Assembly: GCA_029580855.1 (NCBI GenBank) | Contig: JAKPQH010000216.1 | Location: forward strand, 1-50,964 | DNA: 50,964 nt | Reading direction: 5' to 3' | Origin: a bacterium | GTDB lineage: Bacteria; Methylomirabilota; Methylomirabilia; Methylomirabilales; 2-02-FULL-66-22 | Part shown: piece after piece, positions 28,340-36,584 of the stretch | How positions within the stretch are numbered: the first letter of the stretch is position 1 | How the letters are laid out: every line of letters begins with the position of its first letter | Translations under genes and position numbers: made by a program | The notes under the pieces: model-generated | What the model was told of the DNA's origin: nothing | Seen by the model: the letters and a program-made list of their open reading frames with translations, nothing else | Databases searched by the model: none

Positions 28340-28342
28340 GCA

Positions 28343-28424
28343 GGGGCGCAGGGGCGCAAAGCGCATGGCGCAGAGCGCAGAGCGGCGGGGCAAAGCGCAC
28401 AGCGCAGAGCGCCAAGCGTGGAGC
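28343..28424. repeat. Degenerate AGCGCA(R) tandem repeat
   Basis: Short imperfect direct repeats of GCGCAGAGC/GCGCAAAGC fill the gap between the dehydrogenase and SDR genes. No coding function is seen. Confidence 0.5.
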
Positions 28425-28488
28425 GCCGGCGGAAGGCCGTCGGACGCCATACGCCATGCGCTTTGCGGAGTGGCGAGCGGAGGTGTGG

Positions 28489-29280
28489 ATGCCAGGGCAA
28501 TTCGATCTGACCGGGAAGGTGGCGATCGTCACGGGCGGGAGCCAGGGGCTGGGACAGTATTTCTCGCGCGCCCTGGCGCGGGCGGGGGCGGACGTGGCGA
28601 TCACGAGCCGGACCCTCGACAAGCTGGAGCAGACACGGAGCGAGATCGAGGCGATGGGGAGGACGGCCCTTCCGTGCGTGCTCGACACGCGGAAGGTCGA
28701 GACGATCCAGCCGATGGTGGACCGGGTCATGGCCCGTTTCGGCCGGGTCGACATCCTGGTCAACAATGCGGGGTGCAACATCCGGAAACCGGCGGTGGAA
28801 ATGACGCCGGAAGACTGGGACACGGTCGTGGGGACGATCCTGCGGGGCGCCTTTTTCGTGTCCACGGCCGTGGCGCGCGCCGCGATGATCCCGCAGAAGC
28901 ACGGCCGGATCGTCAACATCGGCTCGGGCACCGCGCTTTTCGGGATGCCCGGCATCTCCCCGTACTGCGCGGCGCGGGGCGGCATGACCCAGATGACCAA
29001 GGCCCTGGCCGCGGAATGGGCCCCGCTGGGCGTCACGGTCAACGTGCTGGCGCCGGGGTGGTTCAACACGCCGCAGACGGCCATCCTCTACGAGAATCCC
29101 GACTGGGTGACCAGCACCACTGCGCGGATTCCGGCGGGCCGCACGGGTCTGCCCCACGACATGGACGGCGCCGTGGTGTTCCTCGGCTCGGACGCCTCCG
29201 CGTACGTGACGGGACAGTTGCTTTTCGTGGACGGAGGCTTCAGCATCGGCGCGATGAGCGCGCTGCCCAAGCGGGTGTGA
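28489..29280 (+). CDS. Short-chain dehydrogenase/reductase with altered catalytic motif
   Basis: The product is 263 aa. ATG 28489 has GGAGGT (28479-28484); an ATG at 28456 lacks a site. Cofactor motif TGGSQGLG and NNAG are present. The catalytic serine is S146 and tyrosine Y159, but the YxxxK motif reads YCAAR, with arginine R163 at the lysine position. The remainder resembles gluconate 5-dehydrogenase-type SDRs (GVTVNVLAPGWF, LFVDGGFSI). Activity may be altered. It sits between the polyol dehydrogenase and transketolase genes. Confidence 0.88.
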   Translation: MPGQFDLTGKVAIVTGGSQGLGQYFSRALARAGADVAITSRTLDKLEQTRSEIEAMGRTALPCVLDTRKVETIQPMVDRVMARFGRVDILVNNAGCNIRKPAVEMTPEDWDTVVGTILRGAFFVSTAVARAAMIPQKHGRIVNIGSGTALFGMPGISPYCAARGGMTQMTKALAAEWAPLGVTVNVLAPGWFNTPQTAILYENPDWVTSTTARIPAGRTGLPHDMDGAVVFLGSDASAYVTGQLLFVDGGFSIGAMSALPKRV

Positions 29281-29320
29281 AGCGGCCGGGCGGGAGCGCG
29301 TGGCGCACGGGGGAGCGAAC

Positions 29321-30166
29321 ATGGCGGACAACGTCACGGTGAGGCGGCTGCAGCTCGTGGCGCAGCAGCTCCGCGCGGACGTCGTGGAAATGATCGGCGT
29401 CGGGAAGGCGGGGCACCTGGGGGGCTCGCTGTCGTTGGCCGAGATCGTGGCCGCCCTTTATTTCCACAAGATGCGGTTCGATCCGGTGCGGCTCACGGAC
29501 CCGGATCGCGATCGCTTTCTCCTCAGCAAGGGCCACGCGGTGCTCATCCAGTACGCGGCCCTCATCGAGCACGGGGTCATCCCACGCGCCGAGCTCACGC
29601 GGGTGAAGACGCTGGCCGGGCTGCAGGGGCACCCGGACCTGGCCAACACGCCGGGCATGGAAGCCGTCACCGGCTCGCTGGGGCAGGGGCTGTCCATAGG
29701 GGTCGGGATGGCGCTGGCCCTGCGGCTGGACGGCCGCGCGAGCCGGGTCTACGTCATCATGGGCGACGGCGAGCTATCCGAAGGGCAGCTCTGGGAGGCG
29801 GCCATGGCCGCCCGGCGGTTCGGCGTGGACAATCTTACGGGCATCGTGGATCGGAATCGCGTGCAGGCCACCGGCCCCACGAAGGAGGTCTTCGACATCC
29901 CGGACATCGAACGCAAGTGGGACGCCTGCGGCTGGCGCGTCCTGACCGTGGACGGGCACGACGTCGGGCAGGTCCTCGGGGCGCTCGACGCCGCCGAGCG
30001 GGTCACGGGTCAGCCCACGGTCATCGTGGCCGACACGGTCAAGGGCCGGGGCGTCTCCTTCGCCGAGGGGAACGCCGCCTTCCACAACGGCAGCATGACC
30101 GAGGAGCAGTACCGACAAGCCGTGGCCGAGATCGAGGCCCGGCGGGCTGAGCTGGCGAGCGCATAG
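29321..30166 (+). CDS. Transketolase, N-terminal (TPP-binding) subunit
   Basis: The product is 281 aa, with start ATG 29321 and GGGGGAG upstream. It is the pyrophosphate-binding half of a split transketolase. The TPP motif begins GDGELSEGQLWEAAMA and ends at the asparagine in DRNRVQ. GKAGHLGGSLSLAEI at the start and SKGHAVLIQYAAL are typical. It functions with the adjacent C-terminal subunit ten bases downstream. Confidence 0.94.
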   Translation: MADNVTVRRLQLVAQQLRADVVEMIGVGKAGHLGGSLSLAEIVAALYFHKMRFDPVRLTDPDRDRFLLSKGHAVLIQYAALIEHGVIPRAELTRVKTLAGLQGHPDLANTPGMEAVTGSLGQGLSIGVGMALALRLDGRASRVYVIMGDGELSEGQLWEAAMAARRFGVDNLTGIVDRNRVQATGPTKEVFDIPDIERKWDACGWRVLTVDGHDVGQVLGALDAAERVTGQPTVIVADTVKGRGVSFAEGNAAFHNGSMTEEQYRQAVAEIEARRAELASA

Positions 30167-30176
30167 GGGGAGAACG

Positions 30177-31118
30177 ATGGTACCGGTGAAGAACCTGCGG
30201 GAGGCGTACGGGCAGGCGCTGGTCGCACTGGGCAAGCGGAACCGGGATGTGGTGGCCCTGGAGGCGGATCTGGGCAAGTCCACCCGCTCGGTTCTGTTCC
30301 AAGGAGAGTTCCCCGAGCGCTATTTCGAGATGGGCATCGCCGAGCAGAACATGGCCTCCACCGCCGCGGGGCTGGCCCTGGCGGGCAAGATACCCTTCAT
30401 GCACTCCTTCGCCGTGTTCGCGTCGGGACGGACCTACGACCAGCTCCGGAACTCAATCTGCATTCCGGGGCTCTCGGTGCGGATCTGCGGCTCCAGCTGC
30501 GGCCTGTCGGATTTCGGGGACGGCAAGACCCACCAGGCGCTCGAGGACGTGGCCATCATGCGCGCCCTGCCGGGGATGGCGGTTCTCTGCCCGGCGGACG
30601 CCGTCGAGGTGGGCAAGATGGTGCCGTGCCTGCTGGACTGGCAGGGACCCGTGTACCTGCGCATCAACCGGAACGACCTACCCTTCGTCACCCCTGAGGA
30701 CGAGCCCTACCGCATCGGCAAGATCTGGACGCTCCGCGCGGGTTCCGACGCCGCGGTGTTCGCCAGCGGTGTGATGGTGTCCATGGCGCTGGAGGCGGCG
30801 GAGGCGCTGGCCGCGCGCGGCGTCTCGGTGCGGGTGCTCAACGTGAGCACCATCAAGCCGATCGACCGGGAGGCGGTGGTGCGGCTGGCGGATGGGGTGC
30901 GGGCCATCGTCACCGCGGAGGAGCACAACATCGCGGGCGGCGTGGGGTCGGCGGTGGTGGAGGCGCTCCGCGGTGTGCGCCACGCGCCGGTGGAGTTCGT
31001 GGGCGTCCAGGACAGCTTCGGCCGGTCGGCGGAGAGCTACGAGGCGCTCCTGCGGCATTTCGGTCTCACCGCCGACGCCGTAATAGACGCGGTCGAGCGG
31101 CTGCTGCGTTCGGCGTGA
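30177..31118 (+). CDS. Transketolase, C-terminal (pyrimidine-binding) subunit
   Basis: The product is 313 aa, with Shine-Dalgarno GGGGGAG overlapping the preceding stop. It carries the catalytic glutamate E56 in GIAEQNM, the pyrimidine-domain stretch HSFAVFASGRTYDQLRNS and a transketolase C-terminal domain (about 185-305). Split transketolases of this kind often act on non-central sugars in catabolic clusters, so the enzyme here may not be the pentose-phosphate housekeeping one. Confidence 0.94.
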   Translation: MVPVKNLREAYGQALVALGKRNRDVVALEADLGKSTRSVLFQGEFPERYFEMGIAEQNMASTAAGLALAGKIPFMHSFAVFASGRTYDQLRNSICIPGLSVRICGSSCGLSDFGDGKTHQALEDVAIMRALPGMAVLCPADAVEVGKMVPCLLDWQGPVYLRINRNDLPFVTPEDEPYRIGKIWTLRAGSDAAVFASGVMVSMALEAAEALAARGVSVRVLNVSTIKPIDREAVVRLADGVRAIVTAEEHNIAGGVGSAVVEALRGVRHAPVEFVGVQDSFGRSAESYEALLRHFGLTADAVIDAVERLLRSA

Positions 31119-31182
31119 TCCCCGACGCGTGCGCTGCGGGCGGCGCGGCGCCGTGCGTCGCCGCGCGATGGCCGGAAGACGC

Positions 31183-31224
31183 GACGCCCCGCCCCGGAGT
31201 CCCGGGGCGGGGCGTCGGCGTTTG
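31183..31224. terminator. Bidirectional terminator between transketolase and catalase
   Basis: A perfect 15-bp GC-rich stem (31183-31197 with 31202-31216) has loop AGTC and is followed by GGCGTTTGG. It lies between the convergent ends of the transketolase and catalase genes. Confidence 0.75.
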
Positions 31225-31268
31225 GACCGGTGCCTGACTGCGGTGGAGGGCCGCCGCCACGCGGGCCC

Positions 31269-32726
31269 CTACTGGGGCACCTCGCTCATCGGGATACCCA
31301 GGGCATCGGCCACGCCCTTGCCATAGGCCGGATCCGCCTTGAGGCAGTTGCCGATATGCCGGATCTTGACCTCCCGCGGCGCGTCCCCCATGTTGCGGGC
31401 CGTGTTGCCGAAAAGTAGCTCCTGCTGCTTTGGGCTCATCAGCCGGAACAGCTTGCCGGGCTGCGAGTAGTAGTCGGTGTCCTCCCGGTGGTTCCAGTGA
31501 TCGGCGGCGCCTTCCAGCCCGAGCGGCGGCTCCGCGAACTCCGGCTGGTGCTGCCATTCGCCGTAACTGTTGGGCTCGTAGCCGAGCGTGCTGCCGTGAT
31601 TGCCGTCCACCCGCATGGCCCCGTCGCGGTGGTAGCTGTGGACCGGGCAGCGCGGCGCGTTGACCGGGATCAGGTGGTGGTTCACGCCGAGCCGGTACCG
31701 CTGGGCGTCGCCGTAAGAGAACAGGCGTCCCTGCAACATCTTGTCGGGGGAGAAGCCGATGCCCGGAACGACGTTGGCCGGGTTGAAGGCCGCCTGCTCC
31801 ACCTCGGCAAAGTAGTTCTCGGGGTTTTTGTTCAACTCCATGACCCCGACCTCGATCAGGGGGTAGTCCTTCTTGAACCAGACCTTGGTGAGGTCGAAGG
31901 GATGGTACGGGCAGCGCGCCGCTTCCTGCTCCGGCATCACCTGGATGAACATGGTCCAGCGAGGGAAGTCGCCCCGTTCGATGCTTTCGTACAGATCGCG
32001 CTGGTGGCTCTCGCGGCACTTGCCGATGATCGCCTCGGCCTCCTCGTCGGACAGGTTCTTGATGCCCTGCTGGGTTCGCAGGTGGAACTTCACCCAGTAC
32101 CGCTCGTTCTTGGCGTTGATCAGGCTAAACGTGTGGCTGCCAAAGCCGTGCATGTGGCGGTAGGTCGCAGGAATCCCGCGGTCGCTCATGACGATGGTGA
32201 CCTGGTGCAGCGCCTCGGGCAGCGAGGTCCAGAAATCCCAGTTGTTCTTGGCGCTGCGCAGGTTGGTGCGAGGGTCGCGCTTGACGGCGTGGTTGAGGTC
32301 GGGAAACTTGAGCGGGTCGCGCAGGAAGAAGACGGGCGTGTTGTTGCCCACCAGGTCCCAGTTACCCTGATCGGTGTAAAATTTCATGGCAAAGCCGCGG
32401 ATGTCGCGCTCCGCATCCGCCGCGCCGCGCTCGCCGGCCACCGTGGAGAAGCGGACGAACATGTCGGTCTTCTTCCCCACCTTGGCGAAAAGGCTGGCCC
32501 TGGTGTACTGCGTGATGTCGTGGGTGACCGTGAAGGTGCCGTAGGCCCCGGACCCCTTGGCGTGCATGCGCCGCTCGGGGATCACCTCCCGGTCGAAATG
32601 GGCGAGTTTCTCCAAGAACCAGACATCCTGCAGGAGGGCGGGGCCACGCCTCCCGGCGGTCATGATGTTCTGGTTATCGACGATCGGGGCGCCGGCGTTG
32701 TTGGTAAGCCTCTTCTTCTCGCTCAT
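31269..32726 (-). CDS. Monofunctional haem catalase
   Basis: The product is 485 aa (small-subunit clade length), with Shine-Dalgarno AAAGGAGCG before ATG 32726. It converts hydrogen peroxide to water and oxygen. The distal histidine is H55 ([12 protein letters not shown]), the asparagine N128 ([10 protein letters not shown]) and the proximal haem tyrosine Y338 ([14 protein letters not shown]). All are present. A candidate PerR operator lies upstream at 32926-32940, beyond which is the regulator gene. Confidence 0.96.
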   Translation of the reverse strand: MSEKKRLTNNAGAPIVDNQNIMTAGRRGPALLQDVWFLEKLAHFDREVIPERRMHAKGSGAYGTFTVTHDITQYTRASLFAKVGKKTDMFVRFSTVAGERGAADAERDIRGFAMKFYTDQGNWDLVGNNTPVFFLRDPLKFPDLNHAVKRDPRTNLRSAKNNWDFWTSLPEALHQVTIVMSDRGIPATYRHMHGFGSHTFSLINAKNERYWVKFHLRTQQGIKNLSDEEAEAIIGKCRESHQRDLYESIERGDFPRWTMFIQVMPEQEAARCPYHPFDLTKVWFKKDYPLIEVGVMELNKNPENYFAEVEQAAFNPANVVPGIGFSPDKMLQGRLFSYGDAQRYRLGVNHHLIPVNAPRCPVHSYHRDGAMRVDGNHGSTLGYEPNSYGEWQHQPEFAEPPLGLEGAADHWNHREDTDYYSQPGKLFRLMSPKQQELLFGNTARNMGDAPREVKIRHIGNCLKADPAYGKGVADALGIPMSEVPQ

Positions 32727-32925
32727 CGCTCGCTCCTTTCGGGTGAGGGGTGCGTGCGGCTTGCGGTGCCGCAGACCGGCGCCGGACCGGAACGCGAACC
32801 CCTTCGCGCAGCAGTCCGGCGGGCACAGCTCCTGACGGGTCGGCGTGACGCGGGACAGATCCTGGATGGAAAAGAGGGCGCGCGGGGCACACCTGCCTCG
32901 AGTCACACGCGCGTGATTCCCGACG

Positions 32926-32940
32926 ATAGACAGTGTCTAG
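32926..32940 (-). promoter_or_regulatory. Candidate PerR-type operator upstream of catalase
   Basis: Read on the minus strand, CTAGACACTGTCTAT contains the imperfect palindrome TAGACA/TGTCTA. It shares 11 of 15 bases, including CTAGACA, with the site at the regulator's own promoter. It lies 200 bases before the catalase start. Confidence 0.5.
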
Positions 32941-32976
32941 AGTTGTACCTCGTCTACATGGCCGAGCCAAAAAAAA

Positions 32977-33372
32977 CTACTTCCGCCTCCGACCGCGCAG
33001 CACGACCTGGTATTCCCTGACCTCGAGACCCCGGAGGGTTTTCTCGCCCGTGACCTTCACCGCGTCCCAGGGGATGTCGAGCACCTTGCCGGTTTCTTCA
33101 TCGATGAAGTGGTGGTGCGGCGTGACGTGCGGATCGAAGACCACCACGCCTTCCCTCAGCGGCTGTGTCCTGAGCAGGCCTTTCTCGGCGAACAGGTTGA
33201 GCGTGTTGTAGACCGTGGCGCGCGAGAGGGTCGGGCAGCGGTCGCGGACGTTCATCCACACCTCGTCCGCGGTCGGATGGTCCACGGTGTTCAAAACGTA
33301 TTCCGCCACGGCGATTCTCTGCGGGGTGGGCTGAATCCCGTAGGCGCTGAGCCTGTCCAGCATGCTGCTCAT
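32977..33372 (-). CDS. PerR-like Fur-family peroxide regulator without structural zinc cysteines
   Basis: The product is 131 aa. It has a winged-helix DNA-binding N-terminus (GIQPTPQRIAVAEYV…SRATVYNTLNLF) and a dimerisation domain. H32, D80, H86, H88 and D99 align exactly, with a constant offset of five, to the iron-sensing ligands H37, D85, H91, H93 and D104 of Bacillus PerR. The CxxC pairs of the structural zinc site are absent (DEET replaces the first). ATG 33372 is the first start after a strong promoter and would be leaderless. Catalase is transcribed in the same direction downstream, so it is the likely target. Confidence 0.88.
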   Translation of the reverse strand: MSSMLDRLSAYGIQPTPQRIAVAEYVLNTVDHPTADEVWMNVRDRCPTLSRATVYNTLNLFAEKGLLRTQPLREGVVVFDPHVTPHHHFIDEETGKVLDIPWDAVKVTGEKTLRGLEVREYQVVLRGRRRK

Positions 33373-33377
33373 GCGCG

Positions 33378-33392
33378 CTAGAATATGTCTAG
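33378..33392 (-). promoter_or_regulatory. Candidate autoregulatory operator of the PerR-like gene
   Basis: The minus strand reads CTAGACATATTCTAG, an imperfect palindrome (CTAGA…TCTAG) that covers the promoter -10 box. The related copy before catalase supports a common regulator. Confidence 0.55.
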
Positions 33393-33408
33393 TGTGAGAT
33401 GATGTCAA
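33380..33408 (-). promoter_or_regulatory. Sigma-70 promoter of the PerR-like gene
   Basis: On the minus strand, TTGACA (33408-33403), a 17-bp spacer and TATTCT (33385-33380). The predicted first transcribed base, near 33373, is adjacent to the ATG at 33372, implying a leaderless mRNA. Confidence 0.65.
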
Positions 33409-33616
33409 GTGCAATCGGCAACGCGCGCTGGCGGTGGCCGGGCCCGGCCGAGGACGCGCGGCGGCTCGCCCCGCCGGCTCTCCGCCGGGCGACGACTGTG
33501 CACACGCGAATAGGGCGTTGACCGAGACGGCTTCTCCCGGGATACTGGCCGAGCCATGGGGGCGCGGCAGTCGGGTGCGCCGGAGCGAACCGCACAAATG
33601 CCGGAGGGGAGACGGG

Positions 33617-34576
33617 ATGCACTATCGGACGCTGGGTCGCACGGGTCTGCAGGTTTCGGAGGTCGGGTTCGGGGCGTGGGCCATCGGGGGGCCGTCCAGG
33701 CTTGGCTCCGTGGAGGTCGGCTGGGGCGAGGTGGATGACGCCATGTCGCTGCGGGCCATCCAGGCCGCCTATGACGCCGGCGTCACCTTCTTCGACACGG
33801 CGGACGCGTACGGGGCGGGCCGGAGCGAGGTGCTGCTCGGCAAGGCGCTCAAGTCCAAGCGGGATCGCGTGGTGATCGCCACCAAGGTCGGCAACCGGAC
33901 CACGGCCGCCGGCGAGTGGGTCAAGGACTTCTCGAAGCAGTGGATCGCCGAGGCCATCGAGGCCAGCCTGACGCGGCTGGGCACGGACTATGTGGATCTG
34001 TACCAGCTGCATTCCGGCACCGATACGGCGCAGTACCGGGACGAAACGTTCGAAGCGCTGAACGCGCTCAAGGCGGCGGGGAAGATCCGGCACTTCGGCG
34101 TCTCGGTCGGCCTGTGCGCGCACGGGCCGTGGGTGATCCGCAACACCGAGGCCGACACGATCCAGGTCGTGTACAACATGCTGGAGCGCGAGGCGGAGGC
34201 GGAGCTGCTGTCGCTGGCGCAGGAACGAGGCGTCGGGGTCATCGCCCGCGTCCCGCTGGCCTCCGGTTTCCTCTCGGGCAAGTTCACTACGGACACGCGA
34301 TTCGCGGCGAACGACCATCGGTCCCGGACCTACCCGCCGGAGAAGATCCGCCAGATGGTGGGCCAGGTCGTCAAGCTCGGCTTCCTGACCGAAGGGAAAT
34401 CGAAAACGCTGGCCCAGGCGGCCGTGCAATACTGCCTGTCGCACCCCGCCGTTTCCGTGGTCATTCCCGGGGCCAAGACGCCCGAGCAGGCCCGGGCCAA
34501 CGCGGCGGCCAGCGACGGCGTTCTCTTGACCGCGGCGGAGGTGGCGCGCGTTCGCGCCGTCCTCGCCCAGGGCTGA
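33617..34576 (+). CDS. Aldo/keto reductase
   Basis: The product is 319 aa, with Shine-Dalgarno GGAGG nine bases before ATG. It is an NADPH-dependent carbonyl reductase with a TIM-barrel fold. The catalytic tetrad is D60, Y65 (FFDTADAYG), K90 (VIATKVG) and H132 (LYQLHSG). The C-terminal cofactor segment VSVVIPGAKTPEQARANAAA is present. It is divergent from the PerR-like gene, and the 240-base gap could serve both. Substrate unknown. Confidence 0.92.
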   Translation: MHYRTLGRTGLQVSEVGFGAWAIGGPSRLGSVEVGWGEVDDAMSLRAIQAAYDAGVTFFDTADAYGAGRSEVLLGKALKSKRDRVVIATKVGNRTTAAGEWVKDFSKQWIAEAIEASLTRLGTDYVDLYQLHSGTDTAQYRDETFEALNALKAAGKIRHFGVSVGLCAHGPWVIRNTEADTIQVVYNMLEREAEAELLSLAQERGVGVIARVPLASGFLSGKFTTDTRFAANDHRSRTYPPEKIRQMVGQVVKLGFLTEGKSKTLAQAAVQYCLSHPAVSVVIPGAKTPEQARANAAASDGVLLTAAEVARVRAVLAQG

Positions 34577-34776
34577 CGCGCCGCTCTTGCAGCGAAGCGG
34601 GCGGGCGGCCCAGGCGAGCTTGGCCGAATCCCCTGGCTTGGCGATCCGGCGGCTTCGCTCCAAGTCCGTTGCGGTATTCGCCACGACTTTGGCTTGACGC
34701 GGCCGGGCGGCTTGCGGCATGCTGCGGATGCGTGTGTGGTTGGCAGGCCGGAAGGATCTTGCAGGGGAAAACATCG

Positions 34777-35319
34777 GTGGATTTCATCAGGGTTCTGGAC
34801 ACCGTGACGCGCTTTCTGGACGAGCGCGGCTTTCGATATGCCCTCGTGGGTGCCTTCGCGTTGTCCTCGTATGGAATGAATCGAACGACGCAGGATCTCG
34901 ATTTCGCCGTGGACTCCGCGGCGCGAGGCGACCTGGTTTCCTTCTTCGAGTCGCTGGGCTACGAGACCCTGTATTGTTCCGAAGGATACTCGAATCACGT
35001 CCATCCGCTCCCTGCGCTCGGACGGGTGGATTGCGTCTACGTCGGTGAGCCGACGGCCACGCGCCTCTTCGAGAGCGCCGGACCCGTCCCGATCCTCGGG
35101 AGAACCGTCCGCGTGCCCAAGCCGGAACACCTGGCGGCCATGAAGGTGCTGGCCATGAAAAATGACCCGAGTCGCACCTTCCAGGAAATGGCCGATCTCC
35201 AGTTTATCCTTGGCGTTCCGGAGGTCGATGTCGCCGAAATCCGCAGTCACTTCGAGCGGCACGGTCTTCTGGGGAGATTCGATGAGCTCCGTAAGATCGT
35301 CGACACCGCTGGACCTTGA
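34777..35319 (+). CDS. Nucleotidyltransferase-fold protein (MNT/AbiEii-like)
   Basis: The product is 180 aa with GTG start 34777 and AGGGGAAA upstream. The motif ALVGAFALSSYGMNRTTQDLDFAVD is the (G/A)xxAxxxxGxxRxTxDxD core of polymerase-beta-like minimal nucleotidyltransferases; the DLD aspartates would bind metal. A later Asp in GRVDCVYV could be the third. The rest is helical (KPEHLAAMKVLAMKNDPSRTFQEMADL), as in AbiEii and related toxins and antitoxins. It overlaps the next small gene by 38 bases. A toxin-antitoxin or RNA-modifying role is inference. Confidence 0.82.
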   Translation: MDFIRVLDTVTRFLDERGFRYALVGAFALSSYGMNRTTQDLDFAVDSAARGDLVSFFESLGYETLYCSEGYSNHVHPLPALGRVDCVYVGEPTATRLFESAGPVPILGRTVRVPKPEHLAAMKVLAMKNDPSRTFQEMADLQFILGVPEVDVAEIRSHFERHGLLGRFDELRKIVDTAGP

Positions 35320-35491
35320 AGCGGGTCTCCGGACGCGTCCGGAAGACGTGCAGGCCCTCCGCCGGGCGAGACGCGGCCGACCGATGTCGCTCGACGAGTA
35401 CCTCGCCTTTCTCCGGCAGTTCGAGGATCTTCCGGCGGACGTCCTCAGAGCCCGCCGGGGCCCCCGAGGGGATAGGCCGTTTGAGCTCTGA
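35282..35491 (+). CDS. Small partner protein ending in GDRPFEL
   Basis: The product is 69 aa. ATG 35282 lies inside the nucleotidyltransferase gene, so the two are probably translationally coupled. The sequence is charged and soluble: TRPEDVQALRRARRGRPMSL, then DEYLAFLRQFEDLPADVL, ending RRGPRGDRPFEL. I recognise no named family. Small genes of this kind beside nucleotidyltransferases suggest a two-gene cassette. Confidence 0.65.
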   Translation: MSSVRSSTPLDLEAGLRTRPEDVQALRRARRGRPMSLDEYLAFLRQFEDLPADVLRARRGPRGDRPFEL

Positions 35492-35525
35492 GATCCGTGA
35501 CAAGACTGTCCACAAGGAGCGCGCC

Positions 35526-36272
35526 ATGCGACACAACCTTGCCAAGGAGAAACTCGCCGCGGGGAAGCCGGTCAGCGTGGTGGCGCCGGGGTACAGCTCG
35601 GCGGGGCTGGTCGAGCTGCTCGGCCGGATGGGGTTCGACGCGATCTTCATCGACTGCGAGCACGGCCCGGTCGGCTGGGAAGACGTGGAGCACATGGTCC
35701 GGGCGGCCGAGCTCGCGGACGTCACCCCGATCGTCCGGGTGCAGTCCAACGATCACTCGACCATTACCCGGGCGCTCGACCGCGGGGCCGGCGGCGTGCA
35801 GGTGCCCCACATCAACACCCGCGCCCAGGCCGAGGCCGCGGTCCGGGCAGCCAAGTTTGCGCCCATCGGCCACCGGGGTTACGCGGGGGGCCGAGCCGCG
35901 CTCGGCGTGAAGGGCAATTTCACCGTGCACGCCAATGCGGAGACGATGGTCGTCGCCATGCTGGAGGAGGTGGAGGCGCTGAAGAACCTGGACGAGATCG
36001 TGACGGTCGAGCACATCGACGCCTTTTTCATTGCGCCGGGGGATCTGGCGCAATCCATGGGTCATCCCGGCGAGATGGATCATCCGGATGTCCAGGCGGC
36101 GGTGCAGGATGCGGTGCGCCGGGTGCGGGCAGCGGGGCGCGCCCCCGGTGTGCTGACGACCGGCGGCGCGACCGCTCGCCGCGCCATCGAGCTGGGTGCG
36201 CTCTTCATCTACGTGTCGCTGGCCAACCTGCTCCAGCCCGGGGCCCGAGACTTTTTGACGGAGTTCAAGTGA
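35526..36272 (+). CDS. HpcH/HpaI aldolase-family protein
   Basis: The product is 248 aa, with Shine-Dalgarno AAGGAG six bases before ATG. It is a class II (metal-dependent) aldolase that splits or forms 4-hydroxy-2-oxoacids to pyruvate plus an aldehyde. Base H46 lies in IDCEHGPV, substrate-binding R71 in PIVRVQ, and metal ligands E147 (MLEEVEAL) and D173 (IAPGDLAQSMG). Its physiological substrate is unclear. A solute-binding protein follows, so uptake and breakdown of an organic acid is possible. Confidence 0.92.
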   Translation: MRHNLAKEKLAAGKPVSVVAPGYSSAGLVELLGRMGFDAIFIDCEHGPVGWEDVEHMVRAAELADVTPIVRVQSNDHSTITRALDRGAGGVQVPHINTRAQAEAAVRAAKFAPIGHRGYAGGRAALGVKGNFTVHANAETMVVAMLEEVEALKNLDEIVTVEHIDAFFIAPGDLAQSMGHPGEMDHPDVQAAVQDAVRRVRAAGRAPGVLTTGGATARRAIELGALFIYVSLANLLQPGARDFLTEFK

Positions 36273-36584
36273 GCGCGCGGTTCCGCTGCCGGTGTCCGAC
36301 GCGACGACGGCGTCCGTCGGAGGCGCGGGACCTACGGCCCAGGCGTGCCCCCGAAGTCGGTGAGCGGGCCTCGAACGCCGATCTCCGAACCGCCGAACCA
36401 TCGAACCGCCGGACCGTCTCATTGTCGAACCATCGAACCCACGCCTGTTTCCCCTTGACACTCGCGTCATGTCTACGCGAAGCTTGTGCCGGTTTGTGCC
36501 ATGGGTCGGCCGGGGCGGCTTTCGCGGCGCCGTGCCCCGGTATTGGTTTGATGCATTCTCGATTTTGCAGAGGGAGGTCATCTC
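36273..36584. other. Intergenic region with CGAACC repeats
   Basis: No gene is seen. Bases 36386-36440 contain five to six degenerate copies of CGAACC (ATCGAACC/GCCGAACC). A lone TTGACA lies at 36455-36460, without a convincing -10 at the right distance. GGGAGGT before 36585 is the ribosome-binding site of the next gene. Confidence 0.55.

Noticed and set aside
31488..33020. 510-codon plus-strand frame across catalase
   Set aside because: It is antisense to a catalase with all active-site residues.
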